A DNA stretch of 64,000 nt from Phlebotomus papatasi (Eukaryota > Arthropoda > Insecta > Diptera > Psychodidae): assembly GCF_024763615.1 (NCBI RefSeq), contig NC_077222.1:91388001-91452000 (forward strand). The letters are read 5' to 3'. Shown piece after piece: positions 42,775 to 54,222 of the stretch. Within the stretch, counting starts at the first letter, position 1; the number at the start of each line of letters is the position of its first letter. The position numbers and the translations under genes were made by a program. The notes beneath the pieces were generated by a model. It saw only the letters and a program-made list of their open reading frames with translations, did no database searches and was not told the DNA's origin.

Positions 42775-44515
42775 AATTCCGCTATTATTATATTCAAAAT
42801 CATATCACTAATTCTTTCAAAGTGAAAATTTTAAATTGTTTCACTCAAATTAAATTTCCGGCTGAAATTATACCACTTGAAATAACGACACGGTGATATA
42901 ATCTGATTGAACTTGTACGTAACTAAATTAATTATTATATTTTATTTTTATATTTGTAACTTTTTATTTGTCTACAGCGCGGTTTTTCTATCTTTTAATT
43001 AATTCGATAAATATAAAAAATATGCAGAAAATTCATTTAACGGATTCTTTTTATCACTTATCCTGCTTTCTAATACAAAACATGAGTAAGAGCTTTAACA
43101 TATGGAAGTCATTTGGATGAGAAATGAAGAAAAAATTCATTGTGAAATGATATCTACAGCAGAAAAGTGCCATGAAAAGTACATACATATATAAACAAGA
43201 GAGCCAGGAAAGACATTTTTTCTTCCTGTGTGAAAAAGTAAGAGACAAGAGCTTTAGGCAACAACAAATGGCAAAGTTGTGTGAGAAACTCAAATGGTGA
43301 ATGTGCGTTTGGAAAGGAAAGTTAAAAAGAATTAAGTGAAAAGAAATGGTTAAGGATGCTACAATTTCTTGTGTGGATATTTTCTCCCATTTCCTCGTCA
43401 TTTGCATTTATATCCCGTAGCATTTTTTGTTGTTGTTGTCCCAGAAGTAGAAAAAAAAGGAAGTCAATATGATGCTGAGAGAGAAAAATTACTGTCATTC
43501 ACAGGTCAGTGACAGAAATATTATCGCATCCTGGGTGAATTCCAGTAAAGGCAATAAAATTTGTGAAATAGTGAGGAATGACAAATGTATGATGAAATGT
43601 AATTTATTTTAGTGTGGAGTTACAACAAAATTAATATATTCGGTACGTGTGGGTGCCATTGATTAAAATATTACACATGGTAGGAATGCAATTGAAAATG
43701 GTGAAAGTCCATGTGGAAATTCTACTGTAGATTTTCAACCCTATACCCACGAAAAATTCCACATTGAAAAAATGTAATGTGTGTATGTCGGACGCATATC
43801 TCGCATTCTGCTGAAAATTCATGAATTGTGGCGGATATTAAAAAGTGAATTTATAGCTATTCGATAAATTTATCAATGATTAATGGATATTCATTTTTTT
43901 TGTTCTTCAGAGAAAGAGCTTTCTGGACTCATGATTTGACTCATAACTTGTACTTTCAACTGTTATTACATTATTTTATTAATAAAGAACTTAGAAACGT
44001 AATTGTAAACAAAAAAGATCAGTATAGGTGAGTTATGCCAAATTTCGGACATGTTGAATGTACAGAATCTAATGTACAGAATGTCGAAAATTAGTTTTAT
44101 CATATTTATTTTCTCCAAATTATTCGTAATACATCCAAAATTGAATAAAATTATAGACATTGCATTGTATGCTATATCGGACACCAAGTTTTTCGAAGCA
44201 TTTTCCCTGCTAAAGCTTTTTTACTGCATCTAGTTCTTAAAGGCGACGTTCGTGTATTTTTTTGGCGTTATATAACCTGTAGAAATCAAAGAAAACTAAA
44301 AATTAGTAAAACTGAGGAATAGAAAAATTGTCCGATATTGCATGCTGTCCCATATTTGTCACAGTTCTCCTAATAAAACGCAGAATGTCTATCAAACGTT
44401 AACAGAAGCTTCTAATAGACAAAATTTAATTATTCGATTATGTTACGGTCTGGTGGAGTGCAATATCTGGTGAAAACGGATTAAATAGCGAATTTGTAGC
44501 AAATAAAAATTAAAA
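42775..44515. other. Mixed DNA, no gene seen
   Basis: 43040-43960 has higher complexity. The 117-codon minus frame at 43054-43407 has no domain. 44030-44200 has weak similarity to the CCAAATTTCGG repeat, too diverged to delimit. Confidence 0.45.
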
Positions 44516-44779
44516 CACTGAGAGAAATCCGAAAAAGTTAAAATAACATTCCGGAAATGTTTATTTTATCCTGCATTATTGATCCGAAATCGGTGTAAAT
44601 ATTATGCTTTTTAGGTATATTAGGGGTTAAAGTTACCCTTTTTCATGCTAATTTTTGCTAATTTTACCCTTAAAAAGGTGTAAAATTAACATTAAAAAAT
44701 GTTGATATATTTTTACACCTAGAAAGTGTTAAAGTTACGAAGAAAAAAAGTTAATCGCACCTTCTTTTTTTCTCTGCGA
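44516..44779. mobile_element. TIR element with CACTGAGA ends, copy 2
   Basis: Inverted relative of 31975-32229: it starts CACTGAGAGAAATCCGAAAA and contains TTAGGGGTTAAAGTTACCCT and ATGTTGATATATTTTTACAC. The right end has decayed (TCTCTGCG in place of TCTCAGTG). Confidence 0.82.
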
Positions 44780-46139
44780 AGAAGCGAAAAGAGTTCTTAA
44801 TCCGTTTTCACCATATATCAAAATTTAATTAATTGGGAATCAAAGCAAATATCTTTCAATATTATACTTGAAGTCCGTTATAAATTCAAATTTTTGTAGG
44901 TTATCGCCAATTGTACCTATGTCAGAAAAATTTTCTATAAAGTAACGGAAGGAGGGATCGTCCGGTTACGAAAAAAAATCCCATAAAATATAGGTTATCA
45001 ATCAATTTTTGGCATATTTGGAACTTCAGTAATTCCATTTATCACTCAATAAACTTATCGAAATATTGCTGATATTAATAATTTTTCTTTAATATAACTT
45101 CAAATATCCAAATATTGCCTATTTTGGTGCACTTTAATTTCTTTTAGAATAATATAAGTTTTTTTTTTAATTCAATCCTTATAATATTTACTGTAATATC
45201 TACATATATCCCCATTCTACATAAATTACGGTTGAATGAAATCTGCATAATCTATATCAACATTACCGTTTTGAGCACACAATTTCCAACCTCTATGACA
45301 AATGTTTGGGTAATTTACTTAAATTTATGTGTGGGCCACGTTTCACCGGGAAGAATACCCTATGATTTGTCCGAAGGAAGTGGTATAGCATCTGAGAGAG
45401 AGAGAGAGCTTTTTGAAAGTTGAAGTGGATGAGAAATTTCTCAGTCTGTCTGACCTCCTCCATTGCATATTTGTCGGTATTTTACGGAGCTGTGTGGGGT
45501 ATTTGGAGAGGGAACAAGGATTTCACCAAATTCAAATTATGTGAATTACCTGAGATTTTACCAAGTGACCAAGTGCAACCGGAAAATATTTTCCACCACA
45601 AAATTCAACATATGGTGCTCCATCGTAAAATTTTCTCTAGCACTTACTGGAATTGCAATTGTTCCTAGATGGAGGTGTAAAAAATTGATTAGCACTTTGG
45701 GCATGAAGAGTCTCAAGAGTTATAATGTTCATTTTATGTTTGAGAGAACATTTGAAAATTTAAATTGAGTGTTAATTTTCTTACGTAAATTTTATTACAA
45801 TATTTTATTATATTAGTAAATTAGTAATTAGTATTTAGTAGCAATGTGTATGTATAATGTAAGTAACATTAGTAAGTCGAATATTAATTAGCCACAGGAA
45901 CGGTTAAGTGCGTAAATAAATTCAGCATTTATTTTTTATACATTATATGGTTCGTTCCTGAGATAAAGTATTCCGCTTTTGGTGTAATAGCCCTAGCTTG
46001 TCTTAGCTAAAATAAATTTAGTAAATGTTCTTTCGAGACATTGCAAAGTTTTTTTTACCAAAAAATTAAATTGAAAAAAATGTAATACGATTTTCCTAGA
46101 CTTAGTATTTGCGTAGAAATATTTTGTGCTAAAACGAGA
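44780..46139. other. Mixed DNA, no gene seen; small GA repeat
   Basis: A short (GA)n run lies at 45394-45408. Short overlapping frames around 45420-45768 (up to 101 codons) show no domain. Confidence 0.5.
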
Positions 46140-46240
46140 GAAGCTTGATTCTACTATAGTGTCTTGGCTAAAAGATAAAATGAGCCCACACAGAAGTAGA
46201 TTTTGATTCTCCAATAGTGTCTTGGATAAAAGATAAATGA
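46140..46240 (+). repeat. Short tandem duplication, period about 58 bp
   Basis: TTGATTCTACTATAGTGTCT then TGGCTAAAAGATAAAATGA at about 46145 recurs at about 46203 as TTGATTCTCCAATAGTGTCT then TGGATAAAAGATAAATGA. It directly precedes the larger tandem array. Confidence 0.75.
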
Positions 46241-46990
46241 AACTCTATTTGCACAAAAGTCGTTGAAGTTCGAAGAATTCAAATTCAATTTCGAATTTTC
46301 ATACTAAATTTTCGAACAAGGTGGGGAAAATTTATCAAATATTATACTAAAAAGCTGGCAAAAGAGTTACTCAGTGATTATGAAGTGATTAAATACTGGG
46401 ACAAGAATAGTAAACGTCGTTGTTCTGTTTTTTCCCCACAACAATGTGTAGACCGCCACATTTTGACACTTGCACTTCGAAATTCGAACAGGATGTACCA
46501 CAGCCACCTTGCGGAATTATCAAGAAGTAAGAAAGTCTTTTTTTTTGGATCTTCAAATAGATTTTCGAATGTTTCAAGATTTACTTCTGTACGGAAAGAA
46601 TGCTTCTCTATTTGCACAAATAGTCGTTTATGTCCGAAAAATTCAAACTCAGTTTCAATATTTCACATTAAATTTTTGTACGAGGTGGGGAAAATTTTTA
46701 AAGCATCACACAAAAAAGCTCGCAAAAAAGTTATTCAGTGATTATAGAGTCATTAAATAATGATACAAAAGCTATAAGCATCGTTTCTTTTTTTTTTCAC
46801 AACAAAGTGAACACCAACACATTTTTATAGTTGAGCGTTTCGAAATTTAAATAAAATGTGCTTCAGCCACTTTCGAAATTATCAAGCAGTGAGGATATCG
46901 CTTTTTGGCCTTTTCAAATAGATCTTCGAATTTTTTAAGACTCAACTTGTATGGTAATAATGACATTATTAAAAGCTGGAGTGTAAAAAT
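46241..46990 (+). repeat. Diverged tandem array, period about 362 bp, just over two copies
   Basis: Ordered blocks recur at a steady offset: CTCTATTTGCACAAA (46243 and 46606), GGTGGGGAAAATTT (about 46320 and 46684), CAGTGATTAT (about 46372 and 46735), GTG-ACC-CACATTTT (about 46447 and 46808), and CAAATAGATTTTCGAAT (about 46552 and 46913). A 118-codon frame (46385-46741) spans the junction. The preceding unit translated in register resembles it but has stops, so coding is doubtful. Confidence 0.8.
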
Positions 46991-47110
46991 TCGAAGATCG
47001 GTTTCGAAATCCAAAGACAAGGTATCTTTACTTCTACTTTCGTTCGCACGGTGGCTGATGCTGAAATATTTTCTACCCGAATGTTTGTCTTAAGTGTCAA
47101 AATGTAGGGT

Positions 47111-47420
47111 AAAGCCCTTGACACACTTTGGACTTTAGCCGAGAGACGGCTTAGTGGAAATTATTAGAAATAATTTGATCGGCATCGCTAGATTCTACCA
47201 GACTGGATCAGCTAAATTAGATTCTCTTTTTCCTTTTTTTCTCTGTCATTTTTTTCCTAATTTTCTTTCTTCTTCAAACCATGTAAGAGGGGCGGACCCT
47301 ATTGGTATTGATTGAAATAAATAATAATAATAATAATAAAAATATGGTTTAACCATTATTTTGAATACAGTTACGTTAAGCAGTTTCTCGGCTAATACTC
47401 AAGTCTGACAAAGTCATAAT
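47111..47420. mobile_element. TIR element (CCGAGAGACGGCTTA family), copy 3, interrupted
   Basis: The left arm has GCCGAGAGACGGCTTAGTGG. The right arm has GGTTTAACCATTATTTTGAA and AGTTTCTCGGCTAATAC, which complement the arms of the copies at 6710 and 50876. The interior is split by a LINE 3' tail at about 47172-47340. Confidence 0.72.
47172..47340 (+). mobile_element. Truncated LINE 3' end with (TAA)n tail
   Basis: A T/C-rich stretch is followed by GTAAGAGGGGCGGACCCTAT, TGATTGAAATAAA and then a (TAA)n run at 47316-47339. This is the usual look of a 5'-truncated LINE insertion (jockey or CR1 type). It lies between halves of a TIR element whose other copies are continuous at this point. Exact ends and target duplication are unclear. 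Confidence 0.62.
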
Positions 47421-48649
47421 GCTTTCAGGCTATACATATACACACAATCTGGTTTCGAACAGTTCTTATTTTTCTCACATTCCTTTAATGATTCTTACCT
47501 ATCTATGGCAATATATTTTAATAACTAGTTTTAAGTCACACATTTCCTAAAAAATTAGATTATATTCATTAAAGGAAAATGAGAATAATATGAAGTGTTC
47601 GAAGCGAGAGTATGTGCGAAGCCTAGAAGCATTCCTCTATCTATTTTTGCTTTGTTGTAGGGGCAACATGCGGGCTCATATAATTATGATTCTGTTCATA
47701 ATCACTGAGTAATACTTTTAAAAGATTCTTAGATAGATTAGATTTAAATTGGGGGCAGCAAGCGGCGTCCATCCTTCTCATGCATCATCAGCTCCACTTC
47801 CGGCTCCAGCCGCCTAACACATCTCGTCCACATCAATTTGCCCACTGCATCCAGGCCTCTGATTGTTCCCATTTATGCATAATAATATTATCTGTGTTTC
47901 ACGAAGGTATACCAAAAGCAAGGGGGAGATATTTCGATGAAAATGTGTACACCACTTCCAGGCACTTCCACAATTTGTATCCAAGAGGCCGTCAAACATC
48001 CGTAAATTCGCAACACTCTCGAAAATGTTGCACTACTTCCAGCACTTCCTGTACTTCATGCACTTCTCATACTTAGAAATCAATAATTCATTTAATATCA
48101 TGAAAAATCTAATTAGTAAAACTTTTAAAATATTTAACGAAACTTATTTTTACACATATTTCTAGCATTTTCCTTATATTTTGAATTTCCAGAAATTCCT
48201 GAATTTTCAGAAGTGCAGTATCGGCCAAAAATTTCCTGACAAAGTTATATTCAATAAATCAGGTTGAAACAATGATTAAGAAAAATACTTCTTAATATTT
48301 TTTTTTTGCAAAGGAGTTCCCTGAAATTCATAAATATTACTTATTCATTTCAAAAAAATTATTTTATTTATAACCTACAACTGAATATTTCTTCGGAGAA
48401 ATTACAACACAATTTAAGCTAAAATAAATTTTAGCGTTATTTACTCCATTTTATTATCATAATCGAACTTCTTCTAAAATGTCAACAAAGTTTTTCGAAT
48501 TATACTTCCGCTCAAATTCAAAATCCATTTTATTCTAAAAGCTAAAAGTAGCGTATAGTCTGCAAAATTTGGAATTAAACAGACAAGACTTTACTTTCGG
48601 ACACTTCCACTTCCACAGACTTCCAAGCACTTCATTTTCAGCTGTACAC
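47421..48649. other. AT-rich DNA, no gene seen
   Basis: A short GC-richer patch near 47755-47860 has no recognisable feature. Words CACTTCC and ACTTCCAC recur around 47950-48060 and 48590-48640. Confidence 0.45.
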
Positions 48650-49010
48650 CATTTCCGACCCTAATATCTCCCCCTTGGGTTTTCGTCATTTGAGGGACAC
48701 CCCCACAGCAGGTTCAGGACCATTGAATTCGGTCTTCGCTTCTGCTATGATTTCGATTTCTTTTGTTTTCGGATAAGTTTTAGAGGCAGCCTAGGCAAAC
48801 ATTTCGTTCAAACATACCTATGACCGGAAAATTCGTCATTTTGAATTATTGAAAGTCAAATATTCAATCACTTTGGAGGGCAATTTTTTTACAGATTTGG
48901 TTAATTTTGGATTACTTGGAAAGGCCTTGACATTTCTTATCCGGTTATATCAATCTCAAACGGTAATGAATTGACAAAGTTATCGTAATGATTTATTTTT
49001 CTCGAACGTC
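48650..49010 (+). repeat. Dispersed repeat related to 62090-62930, copy 1
   Basis: Shared ordered blocks include CCTAGGCAAACATTTCGTTC (compare CCAGGCGGACATTTCGTCAA near 62314), GGTCAAA/AGTCAAAT, GGAAAGGCCTTGACATTTCT (compare GGAAAGGTCTTGGAATTTTT near 62786) and an ATCGGTTAT/ATCCGGTTAT followed by GGTAATGAAT. No ends or frame were recognised. Confidence 0.6.
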
Positions 49011-50875
49011 TCTCGGCACTAATGTCAAGAACCTTCTTAAAATCACAATTCTTAGCCAATTTTTTAGTTCAGAAATTATTTTCCGATTTGTGACTGATTT
49101 TGACTTATACGTTTCATGATCAAATATTTTATATCTCATCATTAGTAATACCATTAATGCTTTAAGTTTTAGTTAAACGTATAGTCAATCATTCCTAATT
49201 TTTGTGCTAAATCTGGTCAAATTTCATGAAATTAAATATCAGTCAAAGGACATCAAAGTCGCATTCTTCTCTTGCATTGTTTCGATACAAAAGTGTTATT
49301 TTCCATAAGAAACATTTAAATTGAACGAATTTATTTTCAATATCAACACATTCGATCACTGTGGAATAGTTCTTTCTTTTGACGCTGGAAAAAGTTTCAC
49401 AAAAGTCCGATTGAAGGTGGTAACACAATATCCTTCTAGCTCTATATCTCCCATGCATACTTCTTCTATACTAACACAATTTCAAGTGAGAATTCAGTGT
49501 CCGATTTGAAATGTGAAATCTGCATTCGATAAATTGTACCAGAGAATAAATTTCGTTTTTCCAACTGTACACTTTTCCTAATATAATCTCTTTTCTGTAG
49601 CTCAAGAAAAGAGAAAATCGTCTTTTTTTGGAATTGAATTTCCTTCCCGGGAAATCTTTCTTTCCTTTTTATACCCATTGGGGAGTATGAGAAAAAATTT
49701 CTAGGGTGCGTCCATGGAAAAGGGAGAAAAAAAAACTTTCCCGGAAAATTTCAATTCTCTGCTCTACTTTTTTGTTCTGTTCATTGGAATGGGAAAGCTG
49801 TAAAAGCTCTGGATAGCATAGATCTATAGACTTTTTCATGATGACAAGCTCATAATTGATATTTATATGCGTTTTCATGTCTCAATTCGTAGGGTATGGG
49901 CGGGTAAATGAGGGGTGGAGGTGCGAATGCAAAGTGATGGTGCTGAAAATTGATACACCCTCAGGGAAAACTCACAGGGTGGGAAATTCAACGCCATTGC
50001 ACTACATGAATACATGGGTGAATGTTTTGTGTGAGATGTAAATTTATATTTTGGAACATGCTTCGGGACTTATAGATATATATTTTTTGAATAGGATGGG
50101 GGAAGAGGTGTACATGGGGTCGGTACTATGATAAATGATGGCCTACCTGTTTGCATCGACTTCCCAACATTTTGGACGAAAAAAAAAGAGCATATAACCA
50201 TCAATTTCTATAAAGTTTCCAAAGTAGTGGGGAAAAGAGGAAAATATTCTCTCAATATTTCACATCAATATATTGCAAATATCCATTCTAGTGTGGAATT
50301 TTTCCGACATAATATCCTCTTAAACTGAGTGGTTGGAAATTGAAAATTTGTGATTCAATTTTTCTCAATATTTCGTCTTTAGTTTTTGTTTTGACATCTG
50401 AAACAACAAACAGGTGTTTTGACAACAGGTTGTAAAATAAAATATATTTTTTACCAATGTTTTATGATCATTTATAAATTAATAAGGTGCATCTGTCATG
50501 AATTCGGCTAAGTATGTTTTTTGGGACTTTATTTTGGCGTTGACAGAAAAAAATCGATAAGTATAAAAGCTATCGTTTGTTCTATAAAATATTCGTATTT
50601 TGGGTATAAATAAAGCAATATCCACATATTATTAAATATTAATTACTATAGATTATTTTAATTGAAAAAGCCAAAATATTTTATAGCATTTTCCTGTATT
50701 GTATATTAAAATGTTTATTTTTTTATTTAATAGGATTTATTATATCGACAGATGATGCCTTATCTAAATTTTTATTCGAAATAATTCAATTATTTTTAAT
50801 AGTTTTATTTCAATTTTTTTTATAGTTAAAGTTGTTATTTTGTTTATTTAGTATTTTATAACCTAAGCGTAGGTC
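49011..50875. other. Mixed DNA, no gene seen
   Basis: 49250-50340 has higher complexity without domains. 50340-50875 is very AT-rich. Confidence 0.5.
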
Positions 50876-51105
50876 ATGTGCTAGGCTCATTTACTGTACA
50901 TAAGCCATGAGACGGCTTAACGTAATTATAATTAAAACAATTATCAGGTTACATTTCCATCAGTTTCTGACTAATCCGTATTTTGACCTAAGCCGAAAAA
51001 CGGCTTAGTTAGTGGGAAACTGATAAAAATGTAGTCTAACCATTATTTTGATTCTAATTACATTAAACCGTCTCTCGACTTAAATCGTAAGTCTGTCCAG
51101 CACAT
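50876..51105. mobile_element. TIR element (CCGAGAGACGGCTTA family), complete copy
   Basis: 230 bp with outer ends ATGTGCTAGG and the complement ATGTGCTGGA. The arms contain GAGACGGCTTAA and TTAAACCGTCTCTCGACTTA. The interior shares GTTACATTTCCATCAGTTTC and CTAACCATTATTTTGATTCT with the copy at 6710. It supplies the uninterrupted version of the site where the MITE at 6889 inserted. Confidence 0.85.
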
Positions 51106-51149
51106 TAGATAGTAATGAAAGTTCGAGATTCTGATTTCCCAGAAAAACC

Positions 51150-51790
51150 TATGGGTTCCCTTATAGGTTTCTCACCTTCCGTGAAAGTTCCTATAGGTTT
51201 CCTCCAAGGTTTTCTAGTAGTTTCTTTAGGTTTAATTAACCTTTTTGGGTTCCCTGTAATTTACTTGGGTTCTTCATGTATTCTGTAATAATTTTTCATA
51301 AATTTCTCATAGGTTCTTTCTGTTTATTGAGTTACCTAAAGTTGCTTGAATACGTTTTTGATTTTTTGGGTTTACCGTATGTATCCTGAATATCTCATAG
51401 ACTCCGTGGGTTTCTTAAATTTCTCGTGAGTTTCTCATGGGTTTCTTGATTTTTCCATGAATTCGAGAGTTCTCATGTTCTTCAGAGTTCACGTTGGCTC
51501 TTAGGTTCCTAAAATTCTTGATAGATTCCTCATGGGTTATTTCCGTTCCTTTAGTTACTCGAATTATTCAGGATACCCATGGCTTTATCAAATTATCTAG
51601 GTTTCTACAATTTCTAATCGATTTCTGAAATTCTCCATGGCTTACTCTGATTTCTAATCCACTTTGGTTCTTCGGGTTCCTCGTAAGTTTTTCGGACCCT
51701 AATGGACTCTTTAGATTTCTTAGATTTCTCATAGGTTGTCCATGGGTTCCTCTGCTTTCTTGTTCTCCTTTGTTCTCGAATTAAATGTAC
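51150..51790 (+). repeat. Degenerate short-unit repeat region (CATGGGTTTCTTAG-like)
   Basis: Over about 640 bp the words GGTTTCT, GGGTTCC, TCATGGGTT, CATAGGTTT and TTAGATTTCT recur every 12-20 bp with heavy substitution, almost all on one strand. This looks like an old minisatellite whose unit has decayed. No open frame survives. Confidence 0.7.
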
Positions 51791-51987
51791 TTAAGTTTTT
51801 GTCATATTTTCAGGACTTTAAAGTAGGTTCGAGGATTCCCATGCACTTCCATTAAGTTTTGTAATTTCGCATAATTACTTAAGAATGTAATGACTAGTGA
51901 TAAGCCCAAGTACATGCAAATTTTGAGCCCAATCTGACAAGGTCGGATTTTACCGAAGACCACAAAAACTGCGGTTGTAAAGAATCT

Positions 51988-52132
51988 TAAGGCCTCTACA
52001 CATTGGGAGCAATTTTTGTCAAAAATTGCTTTGTTGAAGGCAATTGCATGCAATGCTGCAGGTGGAAACGTCAAAATTCTGTCAAAAATGCAATTTTTGA
52101 CGAAAATTGCTCCCAATGTGTAGAGGCCTTTA
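51988..52132. mobile_element. Short inverted-repeat element (GGCCTCTACACATTGGGAGC)
   Basis: The left arm TAAGGCCTCTACACATTGGG then AGCAATTTTTGTCAAAAATT is an almost exact complement of the right arm, which ends CTCCCAATGTGTAGAGGCCT then TTA. Arms of about 45 bp surround a 50-bp core in a 145-bp unit. A diverged copy is at 34700-34828. Confidence 0.87.
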
Positions 52133-52206
52133 GCTTAAAAATTCTATTATGTCCTTATGAGGTCTTGAATGTCATAAGCGTCATAAGGATCATCTGAAAT
52201 TGGAAG

Positions 52207-52450
52207 TTAACACTAAACCTACCGACCGTTTTTGGTCGTTTTTTGGCCAAATGATAAACCGCGGTAAGGTAGAATACTTAACAAATTTGTCTTGGAAAAG
52301 AGCAAAAAATTAAAATTTAAACACTGAAAAATATATATTACATGCATATTTTAAGAAATTCATAATGTTTGATAGTGACATTGTACCGTTTAAATATGTG
52401 TTATTTTGAAACCGGTCAATTTGACCGAATCTTGGTAGATTTAGTGTTAA
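52207..52450. mobile_element. TTAA element, complete short copy
   Basis: Bounded by TTAA, with TIRs TTAACACTAAACCTACC and the complement TTAACACTAAATCTACC (one mismatch in 17). Subterminal ACCGACCGTTTTTGGTCGTT on one side and CCGGTCAATTTGACCGAATC on the other. No frame in 244 bp. The same ends delimit the 555-bp copy split by the BEL/Pao element. Confidence 0.87.
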
Positions 52451-52748
52451 TTATAAATTCTAAACTAAGGTTATAATCTAAGATCTCATAATCTCAGAGA
52501 ACGAGATAGTTTCTTGGGTACATATTTTAAAAAATTACACAATTGATAATTAATTTTGAATTTCAATTTGTTTAGAAAAAAAGTCTACAGTATTTCCTTT
52601 ATACAAAAGTTAGCCCTAAACAATGATTGTGATGTTGGACTTGAGGAATAAGTGGAAGCCACATGATTCAATATAAACCCCTCTTTCGATCACTAGAAAG
52701 GGAATTCCAAAGTATGACACCTTGAACTTGCAATTAATAAGGGAAACT

Positions 52749-54222
52749 GTACCAAATTTCGCCCAGCTTGCAATTTCGGCCACTCCTTTTGTTCCTCAAA
52801 TTGCCATTAATTTTTAGTTTTGCATATTTCAGAGATTATGCAATGCAAAAAAAAACAAAAAAATATCACTTCGACGAACGAAATGATGTGAGAAAGACTG
52901 TAAGAATTCCGGAAAGACAAGGAAGTATGAGAATCAAATTGTCCGAAATATTATACTCTGAAAAAAATAATTTGCAAAAGGATGCAAAAGGAGAACACCC
53001 ACTCCATGTAATTAACCAAAAAGGGTAGTAACCCTGGCTCCAATCGACTTTTTTGCAAAAATCGATTAATTTCAATAGATTTTTTGGTCAATTCGAATTC
53101 AATCAACTTTGTTTTGCAAAAAGATGCAAAAGGATGCAAAAGTTTGCCATTTTGCACGCGGCAAAATAAGCATTTCCAATGGCTTCCAGTTCCAGTGTCG
53201 CTCAGAATTGTCAAATGGCAGACAAAATAATAATTCACAGTGCAGTTAATTCGCAAAGTGGTGATAGTTTTCGCGTGTTTTCTCAATAACTATAATAGTG
53301 GAAAATGGGAGGAAAAGCTCCTTCGGTAGAGAATTGTGTTATGATTCACAAAAACACGGTGCCGACAGAAATAAGGTGAAAATTGAGCAGTGTTTTGCAG
53401 GAAAATTGGCAAACATTTTTTTGGGAATATGAAATTTTGTGGTTCAGAAGTTTGCTCAGGTCTTTGGAGTGTTGTGTGACAAATATTTTGTGACGAAAAG
53501 ACCTAAATAGTGAGATTTTTGAAAGATTTGTTCGCGAGGTTGCATCCCAATGCAAAAATTTTTGACATGTTGGATGGTTCATTCAGTAATAGTCCTACGA
53601 CAAAAATTCTTGCAAATGTCAGTGTTTAAATGCGGCAAAATGGGCAAAATTTACTAAGAAATTAGGTAAATAATAGATAAAGTGAAAAGTTTTTGAAAAA
53701 AAAGTGTCTACGGTGGTAGTGGAGTAAAAATTGAAAAGTGCAATTCACATTTTCATTGAGAGTATGGTACGTCGATTTTGTGTTAATGCGGCAGACAAGA
53801 ATGCCAAATTATATTTATGGTGTTTCACCACAGATGGCGCTACTATAGTGCTCATTCGGAGGCAAAAATTTGCAAAAGTTTGCAAAGGGAGGCAATAATT
53901 GGAAAATATTTGCCAAATTGCAAATTTTTGCACCCAATTGCAAATTTTTCGTTTAATTCGAAATTCATCTCCAAAATTAATCGATTTTTGCACCCTTTTA
54001 CACCCTTTTGCAAATTATTTCTTTCAGAGTACAAAGCTATGTATATTATTATTATTAATTTTAAAATGTATTAAGAATGATTATAGAGAAAACAAAGTAT
54101 CTACAAGGTTCCAAGCAACACTCTTTAAAAAGAAGTAATAAAAAATTCAATTTGTATTAAAAATATTACATTTCAAATTAAAGATTTTGGCGTTTTCATG
54201 CAACTATGCCAAAATTTAGTAC
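52749..54222. mobile_element. Host repeat (GTACCAAATTTCGG family) split by a larger TIR element
   Basis: The left end GTACCAAATTTCGCCC and the right end complement GTACTAAATTTTGGCATAG look like inverted ends. Sequence up to 52953 matches the inverted copy at 42570-42774. Sequence after 54032 (54110-54222) resembles 63203-63305. The middle is the TIR element 52954-54031. Confidence 0.65.
52954..54031. mobile_element. TIR element of about 1.08 kb with GCAAAAGG-rich arms, TA target
   Basis: The left arm TACTCTGAAAAAAATAATTT then GCAAAAGGATGCAAAAGG is an inverted match to the right arm, whose complement reads TACTCTGAAAGAAATAATTT then GCAAAAGGGTGTAAAAGG. TA flanks both ends. The arms carry further GCAAAAGG and AATCGATTTTTTGCA repeats. 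Its core (53140-53810) is shared with 38400-39080. Frames up to 111 codons exist but none shows transposase motifs. Confidence 0.82.

Noticed and set aside
43054..43407. 117-codon frame on the minus strand
   Set aside because: His/Phe/Leu-rich composition expected from this base composition; no motif or supporting signals.
46385..46741. 118-codon frame as a real gene
   Set aside because: It spans the junction of a tandem array; the neighbouring unit has stops in the same register. Kept as a repeat with a note instead.
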